In this document: in pieces, positions 17,007 through 25,839 of the stretch
Numbering within the stretch: position 1 is the first letter of the stretch
Layout of the letters: each line of letters starts with the position of its first letter
Origin: Paucibacter sp. DJ2R-2
GTDB taxonomy: Bacteria > Pseudomonadota > Gammaproteobacteria > Burkholderiales > Burkholderiaceae_C
Direction of reading: 5' to 3'
Assembly: GCF_025717675.1 (NCBI RefSeq)
Contig: NZ_JAJIRT010000004.1
Location: 62,001 to 126,000, forward strand
Length of the DNA stretch: 64,000 bases
Program-made: the position numbers and the translations under genes
Notes under the pieces: generated by a model
The model's database searches: none
What the model was told of the DNA's origin: nothing
The model's input: the letters and a program-made list of their open reading frames with translations, nothing else

Positions 17007-20000
17007 ATGAATGCTCCCCTGCCCGACCACATCCTGCGTGCGCTAGAGAAGGTCACGCTGGACGACAAATACGCGCTCGACAGCGGCCGCGCCTTCATGA
17101 GCGGGGTGCAAGCCCTCGTTCGCCTGCCCATGCTGCAGCGCACGCGCGATGGCATCCAGGGCTTGAACACCGCCGGCTTTGTGTCGGGCTACCGCGGCTC
17201 GCCGCTGGGTGGCTATGACCAGGCCCTGCAAGCGGCCAAGAAGCATCTGGCCAAGCAGAACATCGTCTTCCAGCCCGGCGTCAACGAAGAACTCGGCGCC
17301 ACCGCCGTCTGGGGCACGCAGCAGCTGGACCTGTTCAAGGAAAAAGCCAAGTTCGACGGCGTTTTCGGCATCTGGTACGGCAAGGGCCCGGGCGTGGACC
17401 GCTGCATCGACGTGTTCAAGCACGCCAATATGGCCGGCACAGCCAAGCATGGCGGCGTGATCGCCATTGCCGGCGATGACCACATCGCCAAGAGCTCCAC
17501 CGCCGCCCACCAGAGCGACCACGTCTTCAAGGCCGCCGGCTTCCCGGTGTTCTTCCCCAGCAGCGTGCAGGACATCCTGGACATGGGCTTGCATGCCTTT
17601 GCCATGAGCCGCTTCTCGGGCCTGTGGTCGGGCATGAAGACGATCCAGGAGATCGTCGAGTCGTCCGCCTCGGTCAGCGTCGATCCGGACCGCGTCAACA
17701 TCATCCTGCCGGAAGACTTCCGCATGCCGGCCGGCGGCCTGCACATCCGTTGGCCCGACCCGCCGCTGGACCAGGAAGCGCGCATGATGGACCACAAGTG
17801 GTACGCCGCCCTGGCCTATGTGCGCGCCAACAAGCTGAACTACAACGTCATCGAGACCAAGCAGGACCGCTTCGGCCTGATCGCCTCGGGCAAGGCCTAC
17901 AACGACACCCGCCAGGCTCTGCATGACCTGGGCCTGGACGACGACACCTGCCGCCGCCTCGGCATCCGCCTGCACAAGGTCAATGTGGTCTGGCCGCTGG
18001 AAGCGACCATCACCCGCGATTTCGCCGACGGCCTGCAAGAGATCTTGGTCGTTGAAGAAAAGCGCCAGGTCATCGAATACCAGATCAAGGAACAGCTCTA
18101 CAACTGGCGCCCCGATGTGCGCCCGCATGTGCTGGGCAAGTTCGACGACGACGCCGACAGCGGCGCCCTGGGCGGCGAATGGGGCATGGCCAACCCGAGC
18201 AAGAACTGGCTGCTGCGCCCGCAGGCCGACCTGACCCCGGCCATCATCGCCCGCGCGATTGCCAAGCGCCTGAAGAAGCTGGGCGTGGACGCCGATGTGG
18301 CGGCCCGCCTGGACGCCCGCGTGGCCCTGATCGACGGCAAGGAAAACGCACTCAAGGCCGAAGAGAAGACCGCCGGCGGCGCCGACCGCACGCCCTGGTT
18401 CTGCTCGGGCTGCCCGCACAACACCAGCACCCGCGTGCCCGAGGGCTCGCGCGCCGTGGGCGGCATCGGCTGCCACTACATGGTCACCTGGATGCCGGGC
18501 CGCAACACCGCCACCTTCACCCAGATGGGCGGCGAGGGCGTGCCATGGGTGGGCCAGTCGGCCTTCACGAATGAGAAGCACATCTTCTCCAACCTCGGTG
18601 ACGGCACCTACTTCCACAGCGGCATCCTGGCGATCCGCCAGAGCATCGCCTCGGGTGTGAACATCACCTACAAGGTGCTCTACAACGACGCCGTCGCCAT
18701 GACCGGCGGCCAGCAGGTCGGTGAGCGCGCCGAAGGCCACAGCGTGCTGCAGATCATGCAAAGCCTGATCTCGGAAGGCGTGGCCAAGCTGGTGATCGTG
18801 ACCGACGAGCCCGAGAAGTACATGGGTGTGTCCCTGATCGCCGGCGTCACCGTGCACCACCGCGACGAGCTCGACGCCATCCAGCGCGAGTTCCGCGAGA
18901 TCCCCGGCACCACGGCCATCATTTACGACCAGACCTGCGCCACCGAAAAGCGCCGCCGCCGCAAGCGGGGCAAGCTGGTAGACCCGGCCAAGCGCGTGGT
19001 CATCAACGAGCTGGTCTGCGAAGGCTGCGGCGACTGCAGCATCCAGTCCAACTGCCTGTCCATCGAACCGCTGGACACCGATTTCGGCCGCAAGCGCCAG
19101 ATCAACCAGAACAGCTGCAACAAGGACTACAGTTGCGTCAAGGGCTTCTGCCCCAGCTTCGTCACCGTCGAGGGCGGCGAACTGAAGAAGCCCAAGAAGG
19201 ACAAGCGCCTCAACCCCTTCGATGCCTCGCTCGGCGCCGTGCCTCAGCCCATCATCCCTAACGCCGAAAAGGCCTGGGGCATTGTGGTCGCCGGCGTGGG
19301 CGGCACTGGTGTCATCACCATCGGCCAGCTGCTGGGCATGGCCGCCCACCTGGAAGGCAAGGGCGTGATCACGCAGGACGCGGCCGGCTTGGCGCAAAAG
19401 GGCGGCAGCACCTGGAGCCACATCCAGATCGCCAACAGCGCCGACGCCATCCACTGCACCAAGGTGGGCACGGCCGAGGCCGATCTGGTGATCGCCTGCG
19501 ACTCCATCGTCGCCGCCAACAAGACCACCCTGGCCGTCATGCGCGAAGGCCACACCTTTGTGGCGCTGAACACCCACGGCTCGCCGACCGCCAGCCTGGT
19601 CAACAACGCCGACTGGAGCTTCCCCGGCGCCGCCTGCGAAGCCGCCGTCATGGCCGCGGTGGGCAAGGATCATCTGGGTCTGTTCGACGCCGAAGAAGTG
19701 GCCGTCAAGCTGATCGGTGATTCGCTCTACACCAACCCCCTGATGCTGGGCTATGCCTGGCAAAAGGGCCGCGTGCCCCTGAGCTATGCCGCCCTGATGC
19801 GCGCCATCGAGCTGAACAATGTGCAGATCGACAACAACAAGGCCGCCTTCGAGTGGGGCCGTCGCTGCGCCATTGATCTGGCTGCCGTGCAAGGCCTGTA
19901 CGCCGCCCGCCAGGTCATCAACATCGTCAAGCGCCCCAGCGTGGACGAGCTGGTGGCCAAGCGCGTGGACTTCCTGACCGGCTACCAGAACGCGGCCTAT

Positions 20001-20570
20001 GCCGAGCAGTACAAGGCCTTCGTCGAGAAGGTGCGTGCGGCCGAGGGCAGCCTGAACAGCTCGGCGCTGACCGAGGCCGTAGCCAAGTACCTGTTCAAGC
20101 TGATGGCCTACAAGGACGAGTACGAAGTCGCCCGCCTGCACACCGACAAGAGCTTTATCGAGAAGGTGGCCGGCCAGTTCGAAGGCAATTACAAGCTGGT
20201 GCACCACCTGGCCCCGCCGCTGCTGGCCAAGAAGAACGCCAAGGGCGAGCTGGTCAAGCAGCAGATGGGCGCCTGGGTTCGCCCGGCCTTCGGCCTGCTG
20301 GCCAAGCTCAAGGGCCTGCGCGGCACGGCACTCGATGTCTTCGGCTACACGGCCGAGCGCAAGATGGAGCGCGCCCTGATCGGCGAGTACCGCGCCGCCA
20401 TCGAGGCCATCCTGTCCAAGGGCCTGACGGCCGATCGCCTGAAGCTGGCCACCGAGATTGCCCGCATCCCCGAAGAAATTCGCGGTTATGGCCATGTCAA
20501 GGAACGCCATGTCCACGCGGCCAAGGCCAAGTGGGAATCGCTGATGCAGCAGTGGAAGCAACAGGCCTGA
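17007..20570 (+). CDS. Indolepyruvate:ferredoxin oxidoreductase, fused alpha-gamma type
   Basis: An 1187-residue cytosolic enzyme that oxidatively decarboxylates indolepyruvate and other aryl or branched 2-oxo acids to acyl-CoA with reduction of ferredoxin. Start at 17007 (MNAPLPDH). The N-terminal pyrimidine-binding part has GYRGSPLGGYDQ near residue 60. The TPP-binding part has FCSGCPHNTSTRVPEGS near 466. A cysteine cluster (CEGCGDCSIQSNC near 671, then CNKDYSCVKGFC) would hold an Fe-S centre. The gamma domain begins VVAGVGGTGVITIGQLLG near 762. One polypeptide thus holds both IorA- and IorB-like parts, as is usual in beta-proteobacteria. It serves phenylalanine, tyrosine, tryptophan and branched-chain degradation. 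Regulated in all likelihood by the divergent Lrp-type gene; followed by a strong terminator, so monocistronic. Confidence 0.93.
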   Translation: MNAPLPDHILRALEKVTLDDKYALDSGRAFMSGVQALVRLPMLQRTRDGIQGLNTAGFVSGYRGSPLGGYDQALQAAKKHLAKQNIVFQPGVNEELGATAVWGTQQLDLFKEKAKFDGVFGIWYGKGPGVDRCIDVFKHANMAGTAKHGGVIAIAGDDHIAKSSTAAHQSDHVFKAAGFPVFFPSSVQDILDMGLHAFAMSRFSGLWSGMKTIQEIVESSASVSVDPDRVNIILPEDFRMPAGGLHIRWPDPPLDQEARMMDHKWYAALAYVRANKLNYNVIETKQDRFGLIASGKAYNDTRQALHDLGLDDDTCRRLGIRLHKVNVVWPLEATITRDFADGLQEILVVEEKRQVIEYQIKEQLYNWRPDVRPHVLGKFDDDADSGALGGEWGMANPSKNWLLRPQADLTPAIIARAIAKRLKKLGVDADVAARLDARVALIDGKENALKAEEKTAGGADRTPWFCSGCPHNTSTRVPEGSRAVGGIGCHYMVTWMPGRNTATFTQMGGEGVPWVGQSAFTNEKHIFSNLGDGTYFHSGILAIRQSIASGVNITYKVLYNDAVAMTGGQQVGERAEGHSVLQIMQSLISEGVAKLVIVTDEPEKYMGVSLIAGVTVHHRDELDAIQREFREIPGTTAIIYDQTCATEKRRRRKRGKLVDPAKRVVINELVCEGCGDCSIQSNCLSIEPLDTDFGRKRQINQNSCNKDYSCVKGFCPSFVTVEGGELKKPKKDKRLNPFDASLGAVPQPIIPNAEKAWGIVVAGVGGTGVITIGQLLGMAAHLEGKGVITQDAAGLAQKGGSTWSHIQIANSADAIHCTKVGTAEADLVIACDSIVAANKTTLAVMREGHTFVALNTHGSPTASLVNNADWSFPGAACEAAVMAAVGKDHLGLFDAEEVAVKLIGDSLYTNPLMLGYAWQKGRVPLSYAALMRAIELNNVQIDNNKAAFEWGRRCAIDLAAVQGLYAARQVINIVKRPSVDELVAKRVDFLTGYQNAAYAEQYKAFVEKVRAAEGSLNSSALTEAVAKYLFKLMAYKDEYEVARLHTDKSFIEKVAGQFEGNYKLVHHLAPPLLAKKNAKGELVKQQMGAWVRPAFGLLAKLKGLRGTALDVFGYTAERKMERALIGEYRAAIEAILSKGLTADRLKLATEIARIPEEIRGYGHVKERHVHAAKAKWESLMQQWKQQA

Positions 20571-20598
20571 TCGCTAGGCACTCACCTGCACGCAGAAA

Positions 20599-20626
20599 CC
20601 CGCCCTGATACGGCGGGCTTTTTCTT
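20599..20626 (+). terminator. Rho-independent terminator
   Basis: CCCGCC (20599-20604), loop, GGCGGG (20612-20617), then C and TTTTTCTTT. It lies 29 bp after the oxidoreductase stop and ends that transcript. Confidence 0.88.
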
Positions 20627-20639
20627 TGGGCCTTCGGGC

Positions 20640-21173
20640 GTTTGTGTTTGATCAGCCGGAACCGACCAATTAGTCATGGAGACACGGACGATCTCAGTGG
20701 CGACGCGGGTGTCGACTTGTCGTTTGCAGTGCAGTCGATGATCGGCATAGATCTCAGCGCATGTTTGCCCTGAGCAAGCGCTTGGGCATGACGTTGCGGC
20801 AGCTACGGCTTTGCAGCGATTGCGGACACCCGGGTGCACGTTGATGATCGGCCGCTGTCGGCCAGGAGCCGTCACTCAGGATTGCATTCGGCAGGTCTGC
20901 TTCGTGCCCGGAACTGCCGTTCGAGGTTGTTGCCGGCCAATCCAAAAAGCTAGTGCTGTGCAACATACGCCTGCCCTTGCAAGCTGTTGGCAAACGGGAA
21001 GTACTAGAGACTAAAGAATTGACCATCGGCTTACCAATAGTGGCGAGCATGGCCACGGGCTGATTCGGCCACTGGTTTCGGCAGCACGGAATTTGCAGGT
21101 CCGACCCCTTAGGTGAAGGGTGCCCTGAATCAGCCCGAACGGGGAGAATCTATTCGCGATCTGTTGCTTGCGT
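20640..21173. other. Gene-poor decayed stretch with a repeat copy (about 20864-20913)
   Basis: I see no supportable gene here; open frames on both strands lack ribosome binding sites and protein-like composition. On the minus strand, GGGCACGAAGCAG starting at 20910 and CGGCTCCT starting at 20871 match the elements of a short repeat that recurs at 22507, 29122 and, more diverged, 25840-25894. The GC content is lower and more uneven than in neighbouring genes. This is probably the scar of an old insertion upstream of the PEP-CTERM gene. Confidence 0.45.
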
Positions 21174-21189
21174 TAGCACATTGTTTGCA
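21174..21189 (+). promoter_or_regulatory. Sigma-54-like promoter (-24/-12) for the PEP-CTERM gene
   Basis: TAGCAC, five bases, TTGCA matches the sigma-54 consensus TGGCAC-N5-TTGCA at 10 of 11 fixed positions; the one change is at the first G of the -24 GG pair. The spacing is exact, and it lies 72 bp upstream of the ATG at 21262 on the correct strand. Known biology: PEP-CTERM genes in floc-forming beta-proteobacteria depend on RpoN with the PrsK/PrsR two-component system. The G-to-A change lowers confidence. Confidence 0.5.
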
Positions 21190-21261
21190 ATCTAAGGGTT
21201 ATGCGCCCTATTCTCGATTTCACAATTCTGTTTGGCCTACTTTTTACTTTAGGATTTACGA

Positions 21262-22395
21262 ATGCCCTCTGCGAGCCGTGCATATTTTTGGCGCTCATTA
21301 CTGACTTCAAGCCTGTTGATAATTCCATCGCTCGCACATTGTCAATGGCGACCGGAGCTGTTTTATCCACTCGATAACAAAATGAGGAATGGTCAGACTG
21401 GTAGTGCAATAACAAGCATGCTTGGGAGCGCTGGCTATATTGGCGGAATCTGGTTTGATGGGACTGTATCAAACTATTCGTCCGGTCAGGATGGGTGGGG
21501 TCGCGTTTCCCATAGCCAGCTTCTTGATAGTCAAAACAATATCACAACCGAGTTGCCGTACTCCCATACTGTGACTCCGCTGTATGAAAGTGGTTTTGGT
21601 CACGTTGCCAGTCAAGCGTTACCTGGTGGCCGGCTTCAAAGTATCATGCAATATCAAGGGCCCACCTATCTTGGTCAATATGCCTTTAATGAGAGCAAGA
21701 GTGCTATCGGCTGGAACTGCACGGCGCGTTTGCAGTTGGCAGGCGTATCATGCATTGAAAATCAAAAGTCATTTTCCAGTGCGGAATACTCTGACATTAT
21801 TCGCGCGCGCGGTGACGGGACGCTGACATTAACGGGGCGTGTCAGTGGATTTTTCACTAATGGTTCAGAGGTCTTGGGAACCAAAGAGTCGGGCTATAAA
21901 GATACCGCATTCCAACTCAAGGTTTGGAAAGACTGGGGTACCGGTAACTTTTCAGGCGTCGATGACGTGAGAGAAGATTTTTGGCTTGAAAGCGGTGAAG
22001 CCGTCAAATACAGTAATAGCGTCTGGGGTAGTAATTACCAGCACGATGTGAGAATTGCCGACGCAGCGCTTTTTAGTGAATTCCATGTGGATTTTTCATA
22101 CACGGTCGATTTGAAATCTGGCGAAAGTGTCGGAGTTATCGGTCGACTTACGAACTCGATGGGAGCCACTCCCGGCTTTGGCAATAGCATGTTGCTGTCC
22201 ACGGCCACGATCGACGGCTTTTCATTCAGCAACGCAGCCGGAATTGACTCCAGCAGCGGATTGTTGAGGTATTCAGAGGCTGACAAATTGTGGCAGTACC
22301 CGACGCCAGTACCCGAGCCTGAAACTTACGCCATGTTTATCGCCGGCCTGGCCCTTATGGGTTTTGCAGTTCGTCGCCGCAACAAGCAACAGTAA
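21262..22395 (+). CDS. PEP-CTERM sorting domain protein, lower GC
   Basis: A 377-residue exported protein with AGGA nine bases before the ATG. Signal peptide about 1-27 (LLTSSLLIIPSLAHC). The body is beta-rich with many Ser, Gly, Asn and aromatic residues, no Cys pairs of note and no catalytic motif. The C-terminus carries the exosortase signal VPEPETYAMFIAGLALMGF then RRRNKQQ. Codon use is distinctly less GC-rich than the rest of the window (many A/T third positions), which points to recent acquisition. A sigma-54-like promoter precedes it. It likely serves as a surface or matrix protein; the sequence gives no more specific function. Confidence 0.87.
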   Translation: MPSASRAYFWRSLLTSSLLIIPSLAHCQWRPELFYPLDNKMRNGQTGSAITSMLGSAGYIGGIWFDGTVSNYSSGQDGWGRVSHSQLLDSQNNITTELPYSHTVTPLYESGFGHVASQALPGGRLQSIMQYQGPTYLGQYAFNESKSAIGWNCTARLQLAGVSCIENQKSFSSAEYSDIIRARGDGTLTLTGRVSGFFTNGSEVLGTKESGYKDTAFQLKVWKDWGTGNFSGVDDVREDFWLESGEAVKYSNSVWGSNYQHDVRIADAALFSEFHVDFSYTVDLKSGESVGVIGRLTNSMGATPGFGNSMLLSTATIDGFSFSNAAGIDSSSGLLRYSEADKLWQYPTPVPEPETYAMFIAGLALMGFAVRRRNKQQ

Positions 22396-22506
22396 CCGCA
22401 GGCCTCGGCCTACCGACAGAGCCGACTTAAGTGGTCAGTTTTTTGTTGTCTGGTGCGAGGCAAGACGGTTGGCAGCGAGCGCCAAGTCTAAATTCTGTTT
22501 GGCTGG

Positions 22507-22640
22507 TTTGGGCACGAAGCAGCCATCGACGACGAAAGCGTCAGCGGCTCCTTTAGGTCGATAGCAGTCGGCTGTCGGTATGCGCTCCAACGACCGCACC
22601 TTACCTAAAGCCGGCACATCGGTTGCCCCGAGCCCGCCAG
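22507..22640 (+). repeat. Decayed short repeat copy in a 522-bp intergenic gap
   Basis: The gap 22396-22917 holds no supportable gene. TTTGGGCAC at 22507-22515 and CGGCTCCTTTAGG at 22545-22557 recur with exactly the same 38-bp offset at 29122 and 29160, and the bases between are partly conserved. A further related half (CCTAAAGCCGG, opposite strand) lies near 22604. The copies are old and diverged. Confidence 0.5.
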
Positions 22641-22829
22641 CGAGTTGCGCTGCCTTGGTCAGTGCAACCCAGGATGCAGGGCCCACCAGGTCGGAATCCG
22701 CACGCCCTGGCGCGGCCCGCCCACTCACCGGACACAAGACAACAGCAGCGTCGTCGTGAACATTCAACGCCTGCGCGTCAGAAGCAATCGGCCTGATTGC
22801 GGGCTGAAAACTCAGCCGCCTGGCTGCCC

Positions 22830-22880
22830 AAGCAAGGCCCGCCGCTTGGACCCACGCCGCGGGCCTTGCTTGCTCTTTTC
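22830..22880 (+). terminator. Long hairpin with short T-run, terminator-like
   Basis: AAGCAAGGCCCGC (22830-22842) pairs perfectly with GCGGGCCTTGCTT (22859-22871), a 13-bp stem with a 16-base loop, followed by GCTCTTTTC. It lies 38 bp before the pirin start, so it either ends a transcript crossing the intergenic gap or attenuates the pirin gene. A smaller hairpin (GGCTGA/TCAGCC) precedes it at 22802-22817. Confidence 0.55.
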
Positions 22881-22917
22881 GGGCGATGATGTCGCCCATC
22901 CGCCCCAGAGCCCTCGC

Positions 22918-23865
22918 ATGAGCATGAGCAGCGACAACCACAGCAACAGCACCCCCGCCGCCCCCTTCGACCGCATCCACGCCCGCAGCACCCAGCTCGG
23001 CGAGGGTCTGACCATCCGCCGCGCCCTGCCGACCAAGCAGCGGCGCCGTGTCGGCGCCTGGTGCTTTCTGGACCACATCGGCCCCGTGCAGTTTGAGGGT
23101 CAGGCGCTGGCGAACGGCGGCCTGCATGTCGGCGGCCATCCGCACATCGGCCTGCAGACCTTTACCTGGATGATCGAGGGCGAGATCCTGCACCGCGACA
23201 GCCTGGGCAGCGAACAGCTGATCCGGCCCGGCGAAGTGAACTTGATGACGGCCGGCCACGGCATCGTCCACACCGAGGACGCGCCCGCCGGCACGGCGCG
23301 CATCCACGCGGCCCAGCTCTGGATCGCCCTGCCCCCGGGCGAGGAAGACCGGCCGCCGGCCTTCGAGCACCACGCCAGCCTCCCGCGCTGGCAAGAGCAG
23401 GGCGCGCAATGGACCCTGCTGGCCGGCAGCCACGCCGGCCGCACGGCACCGCCGCAGGTCTACACGCCGCTGCTGGGCCTGGAGATCCATGCACCAGAGG
23501 AAGCCGTCGAGCTGCAGCTGGATCTGCGCGGCGATTTCGAGCACGGCCTGCTGCCGCTGGAAGGCGAGCTGGGCCTGGACGGCGAGACCCTGAGCACGGG
23601 CGAGCTCGCTTATCTGGCGCCGGGGCAGGCGCCCGCGTCCTTGCGCCTCAGCGCCGGTGGCCGCCTGCTGCTGCTGGGCGGCGAACCCTTCCCGGCCGAG
23701 ATCGAGATGTGGTGGAACTTCGTCGGCCTCAGCCGCGCCGCGGTGGCCCAGGCGCAAGCCGATTGGGATGCGCAGCGCGAAGGCGGCGGCCCGCGTTTCG
23801 GCCTCGTGCAAGGCGATGAAGGCCGGCGCCTGGAGGCACCGCGACTGCCGGCCAGCGGCTACTGA
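22918..23865 (+). CDS. Pirin family protein
   Basis: A 315-residue cytosolic bicupin. Start at 22918 (ATGAGCATGAGC); the frame stays open upstream without family similarity. Pirin N-terminal cupin about 15-130: ARSTQLGEGLTIRRALP, HVGGHPHIGLQTFTWMIEGE, and GIVHTEDAP. The iron ligands of human pirin (two His in HPH, then His and Glu in HxE) are all present. The C-terminal cupin spans about 180-285. Bacterial pirins are metal-dependent quercetinase-like dioxygenases or act by binding metabolic enzymes. It is a single gene behind a large hairpin. Confidence 0.9.
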   Translation: MSMSSDNHSNSTPAAPFDRIHARSTQLGEGLTIRRALPTKQRRRVGAWCFLDHIGPVQFEGQALANGGLHVGGHPHIGLQTFTWMIEGEILHRDSLGSEQLIRPGEVNLMTAGHGIVHTEDAPAGTARIHAAQLWIALPPGEEDRPPAFEHHASLPRWQEQGAQWTLLAGSHAGRTAPPQVYTPLLGLEIHAPEEAVELQLDLRGDFEHGLLPLEGELGLDGETLSTGELAYLAPGQAPASLRLSAGGRLLLLGGEPFPAEIEMWWNFVGLSRAAVAQAQADWDAQREGGGPRFGLVQGDEGRRLEAPRLPASGY

Positions 23866-23996
23866 AGCCCGCTCCAGCGGGCCCCGGGTTTGCCTCCAGA
23901 GCTCGCGTGAGCGAGCGCAGCTAGACTCGGCCGCCGCCCAAGGCCACCACCTACATCTTCAACAGGCCTTGGCGCAGGAATCAGGGAGCCCCAACC

Positions 23997-24986
23997 ATGA
24001 ACCGCGTTTTTCTTTCTTTTTCTCCGCGCCTGACCGGGGCGCTGCGCCTGGCCTTGCTCTGCAGCGCCCTCAGCCTGAGCGGCCTGCCCGCCACGGCCGC
24101 AGACACCGGCGGCAGCACCAGCGCCGCAGCCGCTGCCCCCGCGCGCACCGACGACCCGCAAGCCGTCTTTCTTGAAGCACAGCAAGCGGCCCAGACCGGC
24201 CCCAAGGACATCGCCATTGCAGGCCAGGCCGTGCTGCATCTGCCGGCCAACCGCCAGTTCATTCCGCAGCCTCAAGCCGCACGCCTGCTGCGCGCCATGG
24301 GCAACCCCGGTGAACACCAGGAACTGGCAGGCCTGATCTTCCCCACCGGCAAGGACGGCGAGGCCGACTGGTTCGCCACCCTGCGCTTCGAGCCCGCCGG
24401 CTACATCAAGGACGACGACGCCAAGGACTGGAACGCCGACGAGATGCTCACGTCCTTCCGCGAAGGCACAGAAGCCGCCAATGAAGAGCGCGCCAAGATG
24501 GGCGTGCGCGCGCTGGAAATCGTCGGCTGGGCCGAGAAGCCGCTCTACACCTCGGACAGCCACCGCCTGGTCTGGGCCATGTCCTCGCGCGGCAAGGGCG
24601 CGCCGGCCGATGAGGCGCAAGGCGTCAACTACAACACCTATGCCCTGGGTCGCGAGGGCTATCTGAGCCTGAACCTGATCACCGGCCTGGCCCAACTGCC
24701 GCAATACAAGCCCGAGGCGCAGGCCTTGCTGGGCGCGCTGGAGTTCAGCGAGGGCAAGCGTTATGCCGATTTCAACAGCAGCACCGACAAGGTGGCCGAG
24801 TACGGCCTGGCCGCCCTGGTGCTGGGCGTGGGCGCCAAGAAGCTGGGCCTGCTGGCGGTGGTGTTCGCTTTCGTGGCCAAGTTCGCCAAGGTGATTTTTG
24901 TGGCCGTGGCCCTGGCTGGCGCCGGCGTGCGCAAATGGTTCCAGCGCAAGAAGCCCGAGGCGGTCGAAGCGCCGCCGCAGGCATGA
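23997..24986 (+). CDS. DUF2167 membrane-anchored protein
   Basis: A 329-residue protein. Signal peptide about 1-35 (cleavage after TAA or nearby). The periplasmic part has the DUF2167 core: a GPKDIAIAGQAVLHLPANRQFIP stretch near 69 (read as separate blocks), then FEPAGYIKDDDAKDWNADE and GWAEKPLYTSDSHRLVWAM. Two closely spaced hydrophobic helices at about 263-305 anchor it, followed by a short basic tail RKWFQRKKP. Function of DUF2167 is unknown. Its stop overlaps the start of a site-2-type protease gene (ATGA), a coupling that suggests a functional pair. Confidence 0.85.
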   Translation: MNRVFLSFSPRLTGALRLALLCSALSLSGLPATAADTGGSTSAAAAAPARTDDPQAVFLEAQQAAQTGPKDIAIAGQAVLHLPANRQFIPQPQAARLLRAMGNPGEHQELAGLIFPTGKDGEADWFATLRFEPAGYIKDDDAKDWNADEMLTSFREGTEAANEERAKMGVRALEIVGWAEKPLYTSDSHRLVWAMSSRGKGAPADEAQGVNYNTYALGREGYLSLNLITGLAQLPQYKPEAQALLGALEFSEGKRYADFNSSTDKVAEYGLAALVLGVGAKKLGLLAVVFAFVAKFAKVIFVAVALAGAGVRKWFQRKKPEAVEAPPQA

Positions 24987-25705
24987 TCAAGCTGCTCCTG
25001 CTGGCCTTTTCCGGCCTGAAGTTCGGCAAGCTGCTGGCCAGCGGCGGCACCATGCTGCTGTCGCTGATCGTCTACGCCTTCATCTACGGCTGGCGCTATG
25101 CGGCGGGCTTCATCGCCCTGCTCTTTGTCCATGAAATGGGCCATTACCTGGCCGCACGTCAGAAAGGCTTGAACGTGGGCCTGCCCACCTTCATTCCTTT
25201 CGTCGGCGCCTGGATCGAGCTCAAGGACCTGCCGCACAACGCCGAGACCGAGGCCTATGTCGGCCTGGGCGGCCCGCTGCTGGGCACGGTGGGCGCCCTG
25301 CTCTGCTATTTCATGGCGCGCTCCTGGGGCGCGGACTGGCTGCTGGCCGTGGCCTACAGCGGCTTCTTTTTGAACCTGTTCAATCTGATCCCGCTTTCGC
25401 CCTTCGACGGCGGCCGCATCACGGCCGTGCTCTCACCCCGCATCTGGTTCCTCGGCGTGCCGGTGCTGGGCGCGCTGCTCTGGTGGCGGCCCAGCCCCAT
25501 GCTGCTGCTGATCGCCCTGCTCGCTTGGCCGCAACTCTGGAAGGCCTGGAAGTACCGCAGCGACAGCGCCGAGGCACTGAGCTACTACGCCGTGCCTGCC
25601 GCCACCAAATGGGAGTACGCCAGCATCTACATCGCCCTGGCTGGCTTTCTGGCGGTGATGACGCACGATGTCCATGAGATGTTGGGCCAATCCGGGGCCC
25701 GCTAG
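24983..25705 (+). CDS. Site-2 protease-like zinc metalloprotease (M50)
   Basis: A 240-residue polytopic membrane protein. Catalytic motif HEMGH (H50, E51, H54) lies in the second helix and the third zinc ligand D142 in NLIPLSPFDGGR, the usual M50 arrangement. Six or so helices. No PDZ domain. Short C-terminal tail. Start at 24983 overlaps the DUF2167 gene stop by four bases. M50 enzymes cut transmembrane helices; the coupled DUF2167 protein with its membrane anchor is an obvious candidate partner or substrate, but this is inference. Confidence 0.88.
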   Translation: MIKLLLLAFSGLKFGKLLASGGTMLLSLIVYAFIYGWRYAAGFIALLFVHEMGHYLAARQKGLNVGLPTFIPFVGAWIELKDLPHNAETEAYVGLGGPLLGTVGALLCYFMARSWGADWLLAVAYSGFFLNLFNLIPLSPFDGGRITAVLSPRIWFLGVPVLGALLWWRPSPMLLLIALLAWPQLWKAWKYRSDSAEALSYYAVPAATKWEYASIYIALAGFLAVMTHDVHEMLGQSGAR

Positions 25706-25839
25706 CCAGGTCCAGCGCTGATGATGTCTTGCGCTGGGTTTGGAGGTGTTCGCGTTTGGCTTTGAATTGCAAGGTCGGCGTACGGCCCTGGCCGTACGGC
25801 GCCCTTGCCAGCATCCGGGCTCAGATGGTGTTTGCTACT

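Noticed and set aside
17043-20561. A 1172-codon open frame on the minus strand
   Set aside because: It is the antisense of the indolepyruvate:ferredoxin oxidoreductase. GC-rich codon bias keeps the opposite frame free of stops; the product is His/Val/Gly/Leu-rich and matches no fold.
20582-21056. Two short minus-strand frames (97 and 100 codons)
   Set aside because: Low-complexity, no ribosome binding sites, and they lie in the decayed stretch with repeat remnants.
21113-21304. A 63-codon plus-strand frame before the PEP-CTERM gene
   Set aside because: It covers the sigma-54-like promoter and overlaps the PEP-CTERM start in another frame; no independent support.
22435-23811. A 458-codon minus-strand frame over pirin
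   Set aside because: Antisense of pirin; no start context and no protein-like composition.
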